A stretch of 35,310 nucleotides of DNA. Source: Desulfosporosinus sp. GTDB lineage: Bacteria > Bacillota > Desulfitobacteriia > Desulfitobacteriales > Desulfitobacteriaceae. Where the stretch lies: positions 1 to 35,310 of the forward strand of contig DOPM01000049.1 in assembly GCA_003513495.1 (NCBI GenBank), read 5' to 3'. Within the stretch, counting starts at the first letter, position 1. Each line of letters begins with the position of its first letter. Below are positions 1 through 7,096 of the stretch, piece by piece. The translations under genes were made by a program, and so were the position numbers. The notes under the pieces were generated by a model. The model was not told the origin of the DNA. It searched no databases and was given only the letters and a program-made list of their open reading frames with translations.

Positions 1-242
1 CATATGCAGATCATTGCGGGCATTGAACTTGGATACCAACCTAATAGGTGATAACTCTTCTTCTGTATCTATAGCCCAACATTGTCCATAAATGCAGGAG
101 ATATGTACTGAAAACACAACAAAAATTAAGGATTATTCTCTTGCAAGGCCGAAGGGGTAAACGGGTAGCTTTCTTTTTAAGTGATTAATCTGAAAATACT
201 GAAAAGAATATTAAGGTTCTAGCTTAGAGTTACAGTAGTTTA
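1..242. other. Intergenic region with no supported gene
   Basis: I see no convincing coding region or RNA gene here. The stretch is AT-rich and probably lies downstream of a gene outside the window, since a terminator-like hairpin follows it. Confidence 0.5.
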
Positions 243-270
243 TAAAAGCATCCGCCTAGGGATGCTTTTA
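243..270 (+). terminator. Terminator-like hairpin
   Basis: An 11-bp perfect stem (TAAAAGCATCC pairing with GGATGCTTTTA) closes a 6-base loop, and the 3' arm ends in TTTTA. It probably ends an upstream transcript and insulates the sigma-54-like promoter 13 bp downstream. Confidence 0.55.
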
Positions 271-282
271 TACTATAGCAAA

Positions 283-299
283 TTGGCATGTAGATTGCA
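283..299 (+). promoter_or_regulatory. Candidate sigma-54 (RpoN) -24/-12 promoter of the gcd operon
   Basis: The sequence reads TTGGCATG, TAGA, TTGCA. The sigma-54 consensus is YTGGCACG-N4-TTGCW, so this has a single mismatch (C to T) and exact GG-to-GC spacing. Transcription would start near 311, about 55 bp before the first gene of the operon. Sigma-54 control with an enhancer-binding protein is common for amino-acid fermentation genes in clostridia. No enhancer site was identified. Confidence 0.6.
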
Positions 300-365
300 T
301 TACTTCATATATAGAACATACGTAAGACGCTGGTAGGTAATAAATGGCTAGCAGGAGGTGAAGTA

Positions 366-512
366 ATGTCATTACCGATAGTTGTTTTTATTTCTGGAAT
401 ATCAGGAGTTTTTCTAGTTATGACCTTTTTGCTAATAATGGTCATGTTGGGCTCAAAACTTGCAATGACCATAGAGAAGAAAAAGGAACCTACTAAACAG
501 AATTTATCTTGA
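366..512 (+). CDS. Small membrane subunit of the Na+-translocating decarboxylase (OadG/GcdD-like), 48 aa
   Basis: This short gene has a strong ribosome binding site (AGGAGGTGA) 5 bp before its ATG. The protein has one hydrophobic segment (about residues 5-29, rich in V, I, L, F, M) followed by a charged tail ending near EKKKEPTKQN. The arrangement, an N-terminal membrane anchor and a short polar tail, is that of the small delta/gamma subunits (GcdD, MmdD, OadG) that hold the carboxyltransferase subunit to the membrane beta subunit. It is only 48 residues, much shorter than the usual 80-110, and lacks a long Ala/Pro linker. It ends 16 bp before the beta subunit gene. Function is inferred from position and topology, not from a sequence motif. 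Confidence 0.6.
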   Translation: MSLPIVVFISGISGVFLVMTFLLIMVMLGSKLAMTIEKKKEPTKQNLS

Positions 513-528
513 AGGAGGAGTATCGAAA

Positions 529-1641
529 ATGGAGTTATTTCAAAGTATGTGGACATCAATGGCCTTCGATAACCTCTACTGGGGTAATTTTGTTATGTGG
601 GCCATAGCCTTTATATTTATTTATCTAGCAATTAAAAAGGGTTTTGAACCCCTGCTTTTATTACCAATAGCCTTTGGTATTCTTTTGGTTAACCTTCCCT
701 CGGATATCATGACGCCAAATCAAGGACTACTATGGCGTTTCTACCACTATGGCGAAGAGTGGGCAATAATTCCTCCCCTGATCTTCTTAGGCATTGGAGC
801 AATGACGGATTTTGGCCCGGTTATCGCCAATCCCAAGACCCTGCTTCTGGGTGCAGGCGCTCAGGGTGGAGTATATGTTACCTTCTTTGGGGCTCTGGCT
901 TTGGGTTTCAATATTGATCAGGCGGCGGTCATCGGAATTATCGGAGGCGCAGACGGACCGACCACTATTTTTCTAGCATCTAAGCTTGCTCCTGAAATGA
1001 TGGGTATCTGCGCAGTAGCTGCCTATTCCTATATGGCCCTGGTACCGGTTATTTTACCCCCGGTGATGAAATTACTTACCACGGAAGAACAGCGGAAGAT
1101 CCGCATGAAATCCTTACGTAAAGTATCCAAACTTGAAAAGATATTCTTCCCGATTATTACGGTGATAATTATTATCCTGATTGTCCCAGATGCCGCAGCC
1201 CTGATGGGTATGTTCTGTTTCGGTAATCTGATGAGAGAATCTGGTGTGGTTGAACGTCTAAGTCTTACAGCTCAGAATGAATTGATGAATATAGTCACCA
1301 TATTCTTAGGAATATCAGTTGGAGCTACTATGCCAGCAGAAGTGTTTTTGACAACTAAGGTGATTGGTGTATTTGCCCTCGGTATGGTCGCCTTTGCTTG
1401 CGCCGCTGCTTGTGGCGTAGGGTTAGCACACCTATTGAACCTGTTCCTAAAAGAAAAGATTAATCCATTAATTGGTGCTGCAGGTGTTTCGGCAGTTCCT
1501 ATGGCAGCCCGAGTAGTTCATAAGGTGGGTTCGGAAGCAGATAAGAAGAACTATCTCTTAATGCATGCTATGGGTCCTAACGTCGCTGGAGTTATTGGTA
1601 CTGCGGTAGCAGCAGGTATGTTCCTCAGTGTATTGAAGTGA
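529..1641 (+). CDS. gcdB: Na+-translocating decarboxylase beta subunit (GcdB/OadB family)
   Basis: This 370-residue polytopic membrane protein decarboxylates carboxybiotin and couples this to Na+ export. Family landmarks are GIIGGADGPTTIFLASKLAP (residues 136-155, with the Na+-site aspartate region GGADGPT), the GNLMRESGV motif matching the conserved Asn/Gly/Ser segment of OadB region VIII, and SVGATMPAEVFL near the C-terminus. The length fits the family. It starts at ATG with AGGAGG a few bases upstream and lies between the small subunit and the biotin carrier. The subunit alone does not tell which acyl-CoA is used; the downstream alpha subunit points to glutaconyl-CoA. Confidence 0.92.
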   Translation: MELFQSMWTSMAFDNLYWGNFVMWAIAFIFIYLAIKKGFEPLLLLPIAFGILLVNLPSDIMTPNQGLLWRFYHYGEEWAIIPPLIFLGIGAMTDFGPVIANPKTLLLGAGAQGGVYVTFFGALALGFNIDQAAVIGIIGGADGPTTIFLASKLAPEMMGICAVAAYSYMALVPVILPPVMKLLTTEEQRKIRMKSLRKVSKLEKIFFPIITVIIIILIVPDAAALMGMFCFGNLMRESGVVERLSLTAQNELMNIVTIFLGISVGATMPAEVFLTTKVIGVFALGMVAFACAAACGVGLAHLLNLFLKEKINPLIGAAGVSAVPMAARVVHKVGSEADKKNYLLMHAMGPNVAGVIGTAVAAGMFLSVLK

Positions 1642-1817
1642 ACTTAATAGTTGTTCCTGAGGTTAAGGTGTTATCCAAAGTTAAAACATTTTATATGTTT
1701 AACAAGCGAGGTAACTGCATCTAAAGCCGATAGGCAAATAGGATAGAGATTATTGGGTGCAGAGGGTAATTCTTAACTTTAGTATAAAAATGAAATTATT
1801 TTAAGGAGGAGTTTTAA
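1642..1817. other. 176-bp intercistronic gap in the decarboxylase operon
   Basis: No ORF or clear terminator is seen. The gap is long for an operon of this kind and could hold a processing site or an internal promoter, but no convincing -35/-10 pair was found. Confidence 0.35.
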
Positions 1818-2030
1818 ATGGCTAACGTTGAAAGCCCAATGGCAGGTAAGGTTTGGAAGATTCTCGTTAAGGTAGGAGACGCTATTGCTGAAGATGATGA
1901 AGTAATTATTCTCGAAGCTTTGAAGATGGAGAATCCCGTATTTGCACCCGAAGATGGCGTAGTAAAAGAAATCCTAGTTAAAGAAGGCCAGCAAGTCGAG
2001 GAAGGGGATATTTTAGTTTCGTTAGAATAG
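1818..2030 (+). CDS. gcdC: Biotin carboxyl carrier subunit of the decarboxylase (gamma)
   Basis: This 70-residue protein is a bare biotinyl domain. The biotin attachment motif is EALKMENP, with Lys36 as the biotinylated residue, and VESPMAGKVWKI at the N-terminus is the typical first hammerhead strand. It carries the carboxyl group between the alpha transferase and the beta pump. It lacks the long Ala/Pro-rich linker and N-terminal extension of Acidaminococcus GcdC, so it resembles the compact methylmalonyl-CoA decarboxylase carriers. The AAGGAGGAG site is 7 bases before the ATG. The gene lies between gcdB and gcdA. Confidence 0.9.
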   Translation: MANVESPMAGKVWKILVKVGDAIAEDDEVIILEALKMENPVFAPEDGVVKEILVKEGQQVEEGDILVSLE

Positions 2031-2059
2031 TTTCAATAAAATGTAAAGTAGCAGAGACT

Positions 2060-2087
2060 TGGAAGTTGAACTAATATTCAACTTCCA
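2060..2087 (+). promoter_or_regulatory. Intercistronic hairpin between gcdC and gcdA
   Basis: A perfect 11-bp stem (TGGAAGTTGAA with TTCAACTTCCA) closes a 6-base loop. The following bases are not a U-run, so it is more likely an RNA-processing or stabilising hairpin, or a weak attenuator, than a full terminator. Confidence 0.45.
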
Positions 2088-2168
2088 CATGCTTTATACC
2101 TAAAGAGAGTTAACAATAAAGCTTATATTCGGTTAGACCGGATATAAGGTTGAGAGGAGTGGTTGGTG

Positions 2169-3953
2169 GTGAGTGAATTCGAATATTCCATGCCTAGATA
2201 TTTTAAAAAGATGGATGATCTGGGTAAGGCATTGAAAAAGGTCAATACAAAGAACGCCGAGGAACTGTTGGCAGTTGAAGCAGAATTAGATGCTGAGGTC
2301 GATCGGATTAAGGCTGGAGGAAAACCAAGCGAAAAGGTTAACGCCGGGGGAGAATGGACTGCCTGGCAGCGTATTGAATACTTAGTCGAACCAGGCACTT
2401 GGTGCCCCCTGCATACCATTTATGATCCTACCTCCAACGAAGAGGGTACTACTGGGGTTATCGACGGACTTGGCAAAGTGAACGGCAAATGGGTAGTGGT
2501 TATCGCTTCTGATAATAAATACTTGGCAGGTGCCTGGATTCCAGGACAGGCTGATAATATTACAAGAGTGACCGACATAGCTAAGAGAATGAATCTTCCC
2601 CTAGTATGGATATTAAACTGTAGTGGTGTAAAACTGAGTCATCAAGAAGAAGTATACGCCAATCGTATCGGAGGAGGAACTCCCTTCTATAGGCATAATG
2701 AGCTGGAACAGTTAGGCCTGCCGATTATTGTCGGCATCTACGGAACGAATCCAGCTGGCGGCGGATATCACAGCATTAGCCCCACCATTTTGATCGCTCA
2801 TCAAAAAGCTAACATGGCTGTCGGCGGTGCTGGTATCGTGGGCGGCATGAGCCCAAAGGGATATATCGATGAAGAAGCGGCCCAGTCATTGATTGATGCT
2901 ACCCGCCAATTTAAATCTGCGCCCCCAGGGAGAGTAGAAATTCACCATGGCGTTACAGGTTTTTTCCGTGAAGTAGCTGAAACTGAAGAAGGTGTTCTGG
3001 ACAAGATCAAAAAGTACGTTGGAGCTCTGCCTGCCTACAATCCGGAGTTCTTTAGAGTAGCTGATCCGGTCGAACCTAAATTTGCTGGCGAAGATCTCTA
3101 TAGTATCGTTCCTGTAAATCAAAGAAGAGGATACGAAATATATGACGTATTAGCTCGTCTCTTTGATAACAGTGAGCATTCCGAATATAAGCCTGACTAT
3201 GGTTTAGAAATGTACACTGGTATCGCCAAAATCGATGGTTTACTTTGCGGTTTCGTTGCTAACAAACAGGGAGTTTTAAAGAATTATCCAGAATACACTA
3301 AAGAGTATATTGGAATTGGGGGCAAGCTCTATCATCAGGGTTTAATCAAAATGAGTGAATTTGTTACCCTCTGTAACCGAGATAAATTGCCCATTGTTTG
3401 GATTCAGGATACTACGGGTATCGATGTTGGGGATATTGCAGAATCCGCCGAATTGTTAGGCTTAGGACAGTCACTAATTTACTCCATCCAGAACACGGAT
3501 GTTCCTCAAATGGAAATCACCCTCAGAAAGGGTACCGCTGCTGCTCACTATGTACTAGGTGGACCCCAAGGAGGTAAAACCAATGCTTTCAGTATTGGTA
3601 CTGCAGCAACTGAGATCAATGTCATGCATGGTGAAACTGCTGCTGCGGCAATGTATTCACGTAGATTGGTTAAAGATCAGGATAGTGGTAAATCTTTGGA
3701 TGGTACCATTGCTAAGATGAATGACTTAATTAAGGCTTACAGTGAGAAATCTAGACCAGCCTACTGTGCTAAGAAGGGTTTTGTGGATGAGATTGTCAAA
3801 ATGTCTGCCTTACGTAACTATATAAAGGCCTTTGTAGGGGGAGTATATCAAAATCCCAAATCGATTTGCCCAGTACACCAATTAATAACTCCAAGGGTCA
3901 TAAAGGATCATATGGATGTCTACGTAAATAAATGTACCGTAAGAGAAACTTAA
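2169..3953 (+). CDS. gcdA: Glutaconyl-CoA decarboxylase alpha subunit (carboxyltransferase)
   Basis: This 594-residue protein transfers the carboxyl group of glutaconyl-CoA to biotin, giving crotonyl-CoA. It has the two crotonase-fold carboxyltransferase halves. Segments that match GcdA closely include SMPRYFKKMDDLGK at the start, SDNKYLAGAWIPGQA, GIYGTNPAGGGYHSISPT, GGAGIVGGMSPKGYID, FFRVADPVEP, RLFDNSEHSEYKPDYGLEM, IGIGGKLYHQGLIKM, QDTTGIDVG and NPKSICPVHQ near the end. This resemblance supports glutaconyl-CoA over methylmalonyl-CoA as substrate. TTG (2163), GTG (2166) and GTG (2169) are all possible starts after the AGGAG at 2155-2159; 2169 gives the best spacing and the N-terminus closest to known GcdA. 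The role is Na+-pumping decarboxylation in glutamate or benzoate-type fermentation. Confidence 0.92.
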   Translation: MSEFEYSMPRYFKKMDDLGKALKKVNTKNAEELLAVEAELDAEVDRIKAGGKPSEKVNAGGEWTAWQRIEYLVEPGTWCPLHTIYDPTSNEEGTTGVIDGLGKVNGKWVVVIASDNKYLAGAWIPGQADNITRVTDIAKRMNLPLVWILNCSGVKLSHQEEVYANRIGGGTPFYRHNELEQLGLPIIVGIYGTNPAGGGYHSISPTILIAHQKANMAVGGAGIVGGMSPKGYIDEEAAQSLIDATRQFKSAPPGRVEIHHGVTGFFREVAETEEGVLDKIKKYVGALPAYNPEFFRVADPVEPKFAGEDLYSIVPVNQRRGYEIYDVLARLFDNSEHSEYKPDYGLEMYTGIAKIDGLLCGFVANKQGVLKNYPEYTKEYIGIGGKLYHQGLIKMSEFVTLCNRDKLPIVWIQDTTGIDVGDIAESAELLGLGQSLIYSIQNTDVPQMEITLRKGTAAAHYVLGGPQGGKTNAFSIGTAATEINVMHGETAAAAMYSRRLVKDQDSGKSLDGTIAKMNDLIKAYSEKSRPAYCAKKGFVDEIVKMSALRNYIKAFVGGVYQNPKSICPVHQLITPRVIKDHMDVYVNKCTVRET

Positions 3954-4034
3954 GATTTTACTCGAGATAAATAGAATTTTGCGTATACTCATATCTTTTT
4001 GGCGGGGATCGAGTGAAAAAGGAGTTGTTTGGTA

Positions 4035-4436
4035 ATGTACCAAGTGACAAGCAAAGAACTAAATTGCAGGGCTTGTGGTAACACCGTCTTAGAGAATGCC
4101 TACCATTGTCCGCACTGTGGGGTTGGGGCTCCAGGAATTTATAGCCGATGTCCAACCTGTAAGACGGAGAATTATGTCTATCATAAATATGGTTATGCCT
4201 TTATGCGGGCGCTATTAGCCACCTGTGTTTGCGGTCCACTTGGTCCTGTCTTTGGTTTTGTCGGTTATAACAGAACTGAATGTATCTGTTTGGACTGTAA
4301 TCAAGGATGGTTTCCTTTTCAGAGGGATGAACAACTCGGTCCTTTTAATACCATAGTCGGTGAAGAGGGGAAAATAAGTAGAAAGTTCCGTAAAATACCA
4401 CCAATATCTATGAGCTCGCATCTACAACTTAAGTAA
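4035..4436 (+). CDS. Zinc-ribbon protein of unknown function
   Basis: This 133-residue protein has four cysteine pairs: CRAC and CPHC near the N-terminus, CPTC about 20 residues later, and CICLDC after a glycine-rich hydrophobic stretch (LLATCVCGPLGPVFGFVGYN). That gives two putative zinc ribbons separated by a short glycine-rich hydrophobic segment, a layout seen in small zinc-ribbon proteins of Firmicutes. ATG 4035 is chosen because GGAG lies 10 bases upstream; a TTG two codons earlier is too close. It follows gcdA by 81 bp on the same strand and could be read with it. I do not recognise a specific function. Confidence 0.7.
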   Translation: MYQVTSKELNCRACGNTVLENAYHCPHCGVGAPGIYSRCPTCKTENYVYHKYGYAFMRALLATCVCGPLGPVFGFVGYNRTECICLDCNQGWFPFQRDEQLGPFNTIVGEEGKISRKFRKIPPISMSSHLQLK

Positions 4437-4544
4437 GTTACTAAAGAACCTTCCGGTCTGGGTTATTCCTTTTCGCATTATTCTCTGGGAATGCTAAATG
4501 ATAATGGATCTAATTGGTTGATGATTAATTAGTTGATAGATTAT

Positions 4545-4584
4545 AGACGTTAGAACGTACTTTGTGCTATCTAGCGTCTTTTTT
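4545..4584 (+). terminator. Rho-independent terminator
   Basis: AGACGTTAGA pairs with TCTAGCGTCT (one G-U pair), followed by six T residues. It would end the gcd/zinc-ribbon transcription unit. Confidence 0.75.
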
Positions 4585-4625
4585 GTATTGCTATAAAAGC
4601 AACTTAAGGCGCTTATGTATCCTAA

Positions 4626-4680
4626 AGGAGGAACGACTGAAGGATCTAGATCCTTCGCTATCGCTCAGGATGACATTAAC
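4626..4680. repeat. Dispersed palindromic repeat element
   Basis: A perfect 18-bp palindrome (GAAGGATCTAGATCCTTC, 4639-4656) is followed by GCTATCGCTCAGGATGAC. I recall this type of unit (aGATCCTTCGCT..CGCTCAGGATGACA) as a common intergenic repeat in many bacterial genomes. Only one copy is present in this window, so repetition within this genome is not shown. Confidence 0.5.
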
Positions 4681-4816
4681 CTAAACATATTTCCTGAGCA
4701 GTGTTCAATGCACAAATGCGTAGAAAGTATTGATTTATTCAAATAGTTAATATATTCTAAGTCAATGAGCGGAAGTAATTTGTATATTAAGTTCACATGA
4801 ACGGAGATGTAAATCA

Positions 4817-5689
4817 ATGGAAAGCCGGGTTTGTTTGGAGTCCGTGAACTCTCGAGAAGAACAGAATAGTCACTTGCTTTATCAGAAAGAAGGTTTTATA
4901 GCAAGGATTATTTTGAACAGACCAGAGAAATATAATGCCTTTTCACTGCCGATGATCTGTAAATGGTCCGAAGCGTTGCAAGATGCACAAGAGGATCCAT
5001 CCATTCGGGTGATCGTATTAACTGCTAATGGAAAGGCCTTTTCCGCTGGTGGGGATATCGACGCCATGATTGAAGGAAAAGGGTTTATCGGGGGCGACGA
5101 TCAGGGTGAGACCTGGGGGGATAAAGCCATCGATCGTAAACGATCTCTGACAAATCATATTCATAAAATTGCTCTAACCCTTGAAGCGATGGATAAACCT
5201 GTAATTTGTGGCATCAATGGAATGGCTATCGGTGCAGGCCTTGATATGGCTTTAATGTGCGATATTAGAGTAGCAGCAGACGATGCTCAGCTTTCTGCTG
5301 GTTATGTCAACGCAGGCATTGTTCCAGGGGATGGCGGAGCCTTTTATATGCCGCGTTTAGTTGGAGTGGCTAAAGCTTTAGAAATCTTATGGACGGGAGA
5401 ATTTATCTCAGCTTCTGAAGCAGAAAAAATCGGCATGGTTAACAAAGTGGTTCCTGCATTAGAATTAGAACAAGCTACTTTGGAGATGGCTCGAAAAATT
5501 GCCGACTCTCCTCCGGTATGCGTACAAATGATTAAAAGAGCCGTTTATTCTGCACAACGAACGAATGACTTACGGACAGCCTTAGATCTTATTTCTTCTC
5601 AGATGGCGATTGTTTCCGAGATGGCAGATCATAAAGAAGGAATAAATGCGCTTAAGGAAAAACGTAAGCCAATATTTACAGGCCAGTGA
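4817..5689 (+). CDS. Enoyl-CoA hydratase/isomerase (crotonase) family protein
   Basis: This 290-residue protein has the crotonase fold: NRPEKYNAFS near the N-terminus, the oxyanion-hole segments KAFSAGGDIDAM and GINGMAIGAGLDMALMCDIRVAA, and IVPGDGGAFYMPRLVG. By my hand alignment to rat crotonase, the two catalytic glutamates (Glu144, Glu164) fall on Asp (in LDMALMCD) and Tyr (in GYVNAG). It may therefore be an isomerase, a hydrolase-type or another acyl-CoA reaction rather than a classical hydratase. The insert EGKGFIGGDDQGETWGDKAIDRKRS is longer than in the basic family. The gene is monocistronic, 380 bp after the zinc-ribbon gene, with GGAGATG upstream of ATG. Proximity to the crotonyl-CoA-producing decarboxylase fits an acyl-CoA pathway role. 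Confidence 0.85.
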   Translation: MESRVCLESVNSREEQNSHLLYQKEGFIARIILNRPEKYNAFSLPMICKWSEALQDAQEDPSIRVIVLTANGKAFSAGGDIDAMIEGKGFIGGDDQGETWGDKAIDRKRSLTNHIHKIALTLEAMDKPVICGINGMAIGAGLDMALMCDIRVAADDAQLSAGYVNAGIVPGDGGAFYMPRLVGVAKALEILWTGEFISASEAEKIGMVNKVVPALELEQATLEMARKIADSPPVCVQMIKRAVYSAQRTNDLRTALDLISSQMAIVSEMADHKEGINALKEKRKPIFTGQ

Positions 5690-5829
5690 ACCCGTTCAAC
5701 TAAAAGGGTTCAACAAAAGCATCAACAACTGTGTGACAACGTTTGTTATTCTTGCAATACTCAACTAAATCATCATATAATGAAACAGGAAGAGGGTATA
5801 ATTCTGAAGAAATAGATAGGAGCGATTTG

Positions 5830-6276
5830 GTGGCTGGCAAGACCAATGATTTTCTAATTGTCAGTAAGAGTATTTTGCCCGAGGCTATTTTAAAAACTGC
5901 CCTGGTAAAAGAACTCCTTGCAAAAGGAGATACCAATACCATTAATGACGCTGTGGAGCGTGTAGGGCTTAGCCGAAGCGCCTATTATAAATATAAGGAT
6001 GGCGTGTTTCCTTTTTACGAGGCTAGCCATGAGAGGATCATTACGATTTCCTTGATTCTAGAGAACAAAGCAGGAGTGCTTTCTCACGTACTTAACTTCA
6101 TTGCCTCCCTCAAAGGGAATGTTCTGACCATCAATCAAGGGATTCCTCTCCAAGGAGTTGCCAACGTCTCGATATCTATTGAAACCGCTGGAATGGCAGA
6201 CAAACCGGAGAACCTCTTAGCTGGGCTTGGGGAAATAATTGGAGTACGAAAAATTGAAGTAATTGGGCAAACATAG
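5830..6276 (+). CDS. pheB: ACT domain-containing protein PheB (UPF0735)
   Basis: This 148-residue protein belongs to the UPF0735/PheB family. The N-terminal part (FLIVSKSILPEAILKTALVKELLAKGD...VERVGLSRSAYYKYKDGVFPF) is helix-turn-helix-like. The C-terminal ACT domain (TISLILENKAGVLSHVLNFIASLKGNVLTINQGIP) normally binds an amino acid. GTG 5830 is chosen because ATAGGAG lies 7 bases before it; longer in-frame readings lack a site and exceed the usual ~147 residues. PheB often sits with homoserine dehydrogenase or kinase genes, which are absent here. Its biochemical role is not established. Confidence 0.82.
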   Translation: MAGKTNDFLIVSKSILPEAILKTALVKELLAKGDTNTINDAVERVGLSRSAYYKYKDGVFPFYEASHERIITISLILENKAGVLSHVLNFIASLKGNVLTINQGIPLQGVANVSISIETAGMADKPENLLAGLGEIIGVRKIEVIGQT

Positions 6277-6335
6277 GGTTGCGATTTTAGACGTAATATG
6301 GTATCCTATAAAAGCCTTCGGAAGAGGGTATAAGT

Positions 6336-6412
6336 CGGGGCGTGGCTCAGCTTGGTAGAGCGCTACCTTGGGGTGGTAGAGGTCGCATGTTCAAATCATG
6401 TCGCTCCGACCA
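6336..6412 (+). tRNA. tRNA-Pro (GGG anticodon), CCA encoded
   Basis: The 77-nt gene folds into a full cloverleaf. The acceptor stem is CGGGGCG with CGCTCCG (one G-U), the D arm GCTC...GAGC, the anticodon stem CTACC/GGTAG around loop TTGGGGT (anticodon GGG), the T loop TTCAAAT, and the 3' end ACCA is encoded. Its 3' half is repeated at 25764-25808, which marks it as a likely integration site. Confidence 0.93.
6368..6412 (+). repeat. Putative attL: 3' half of tRNA-Pro, 45-bp direct repeat
   Basis: These 45 bases, from the anticodon loop to the CCA end, recur identically at 25764-25808. Anticodon-loop-to-CCA identity blocks are typical crossover segments of tyrosine-recombinase elements. Here the tRNA stays whole, so this is the intact (attL-type) end. 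Confidence 0.7.
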
Positions 6413-6432
6413 AATATGTTATTACAAGGGTT

Positions 6433-6460
6433 TAAAAACCGGGATGCGCTAACATCCCGG
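6433..6460 (-). terminator. Minus-strand terminator of the broken Hol-Tox copy
   Basis: On the minus strand CCGGGATG pairs with CATCCCGG and a T-run follows. It would end a transcript from the Hol-Tox gene at 6520-6611, converging on the tRNA. Confidence 0.65.
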
Positions 6461-6519
6461 CTATACAACTGGCCGCAGTGAGCGGCGATCTGAAAGAGCA
6501 AGAAGCCTGGCAAAGTGGA

Positions 6520-6611
6520 CTACTTGCTCTTTTGCAGTCCTTTAAGTATTAACACTATAAGAGTCGCAAATGCTACCGCAAGCATAAGTGCTTCATACCA
6601 TACACAGTCAT
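6520..6611 (-). pseudogene. Hol-Tox type small toxin, frameshifted copy
   Basis: This is nearly identical to the intact 28-aa toxin gene at 25915-26001, but carries a 5-bp duplication (CATAC) near the start codon. The frame then runs M-T-V-Y-G-M-K-H-L and stops early. Downstream, the original frame still reads LAVAFATLIVLILKGLQKSK. The toxin is therefore probably inactive unless an internal ATG is used. It sits just after the intact tRNA-Pro. Confidence 0.75.
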
Positions 6612-6638
6612 AAGCCTCACTATTATGAGAATGCAATG

Positions 6639-6672
6639 AGACCACTTTTTTTATAATAGAAAGTGGTCTTTT
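6639..6672 (+). terminator. Plus-strand terminator upstream of the broken Hol-Tox copy
   Basis: AGACCACTTT pairs with AAAGTGGTCT, followed by TTTTC. On the plus strand it would end an RNA antisense to the toxin. On the minus strand the same hairpin would lie in the toxin mRNA leader. The intact copy has the same hairpin. Confidence 0.6.
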
Positions 6673-6742
6673 CGATGTTCATTGGGTTCTATAATCAGAT
6701 AAGGAAGCCTTTGGATTTTCACTTGACCAGAGAGCAGACAGT

Positions 6743-7022
6743 GAGGCGAGGCAAGCTAAGGTATCGTCCTCAAATGTCGCAGATTGCACGCCGCCCGTGA
6801 TCGCGGCTTGAAATAAACACATCAGACACCAGACCGGGAAAATCCTTCTTGCCGGCGCCATTGAGATCGGCAATCGCCTGAAGGAGGCCAGGTCGTGCTT
6901 CCTCCTCCGACGATGACGGACATCCAGATTCGTCACCGGTGACGAATCTGACCTACACCCAGGCGCTCATCCTCCTTGGGATCCTGGAAGAGGAGTAGGA
7001 GGAGTTTATCGCGGAGCATGAT
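6743..7022 (+). pseudogene. DUF3102-family gene remnant (copy 1)
   Basis: Translation in the frames around 6743-6910 gives CTPPVIAA, a stop, then NKHIRHQTGKILLAGAIEIG and NRLKEA. This matches the N-terminal core of DUF3102 proteins (EVIAAEI..IK..T..ILLAGAIEIGRRLKEAK). The next part jumps to NLTYTQALILLGILEEE, stop, EEFIAEHD, the C-terminal DUF3102 motif. The central part is missing, a TGA and a TAG interrupt the frame, and the sequence ends abruptly at about 7022. The family occurs in plasmid- or phage-derived regions of Firmicutes. The segment is clearly more GC-rich than its neighbours, a sign of transfer. Confidence 0.6.
6925..6950. repeat. 26-bp perfect palindrome at the DUF3102 deletion joint (copy 1)
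   Basis: The 13-mer CAGATTCGTCACC is followed directly by its exact reverse complement. The same 26 bp occur at 26361-26386. It also reads as codons (DSSPVTNL) of the DUF3102 protein, so it may be fortuitous coding sequence, or a hairpin that promoted the deletion. Confidence 0.7.
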
Positions 7023-7044
7023 TAACAACCGCTTTAACGTGCTA

Positions 7045-7071
7045 TTGAGCAGTTTTTTTATTTGTTATAAT
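7045..7071 (+). promoter_or_regulatory. Putative promoter of the XRE regulator gene
   Basis: TATAAT lies at 7066-7071 and TTGAGC at 7045-7050, with a short 15-bp spacer. The perfect -10 box sits 25 bp before the XRE start codon. Confidence 0.5.
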
Positions 7072-7096
7072 TGCTTTAGCGATAGGGAGTGAAATA

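Noticed and set aside
305..559. 84-codon minus-strand ORF
   Set aside because: It is antisense to the small decarboxylase subunit gene, which has a strong ribosome binding site and operon context.
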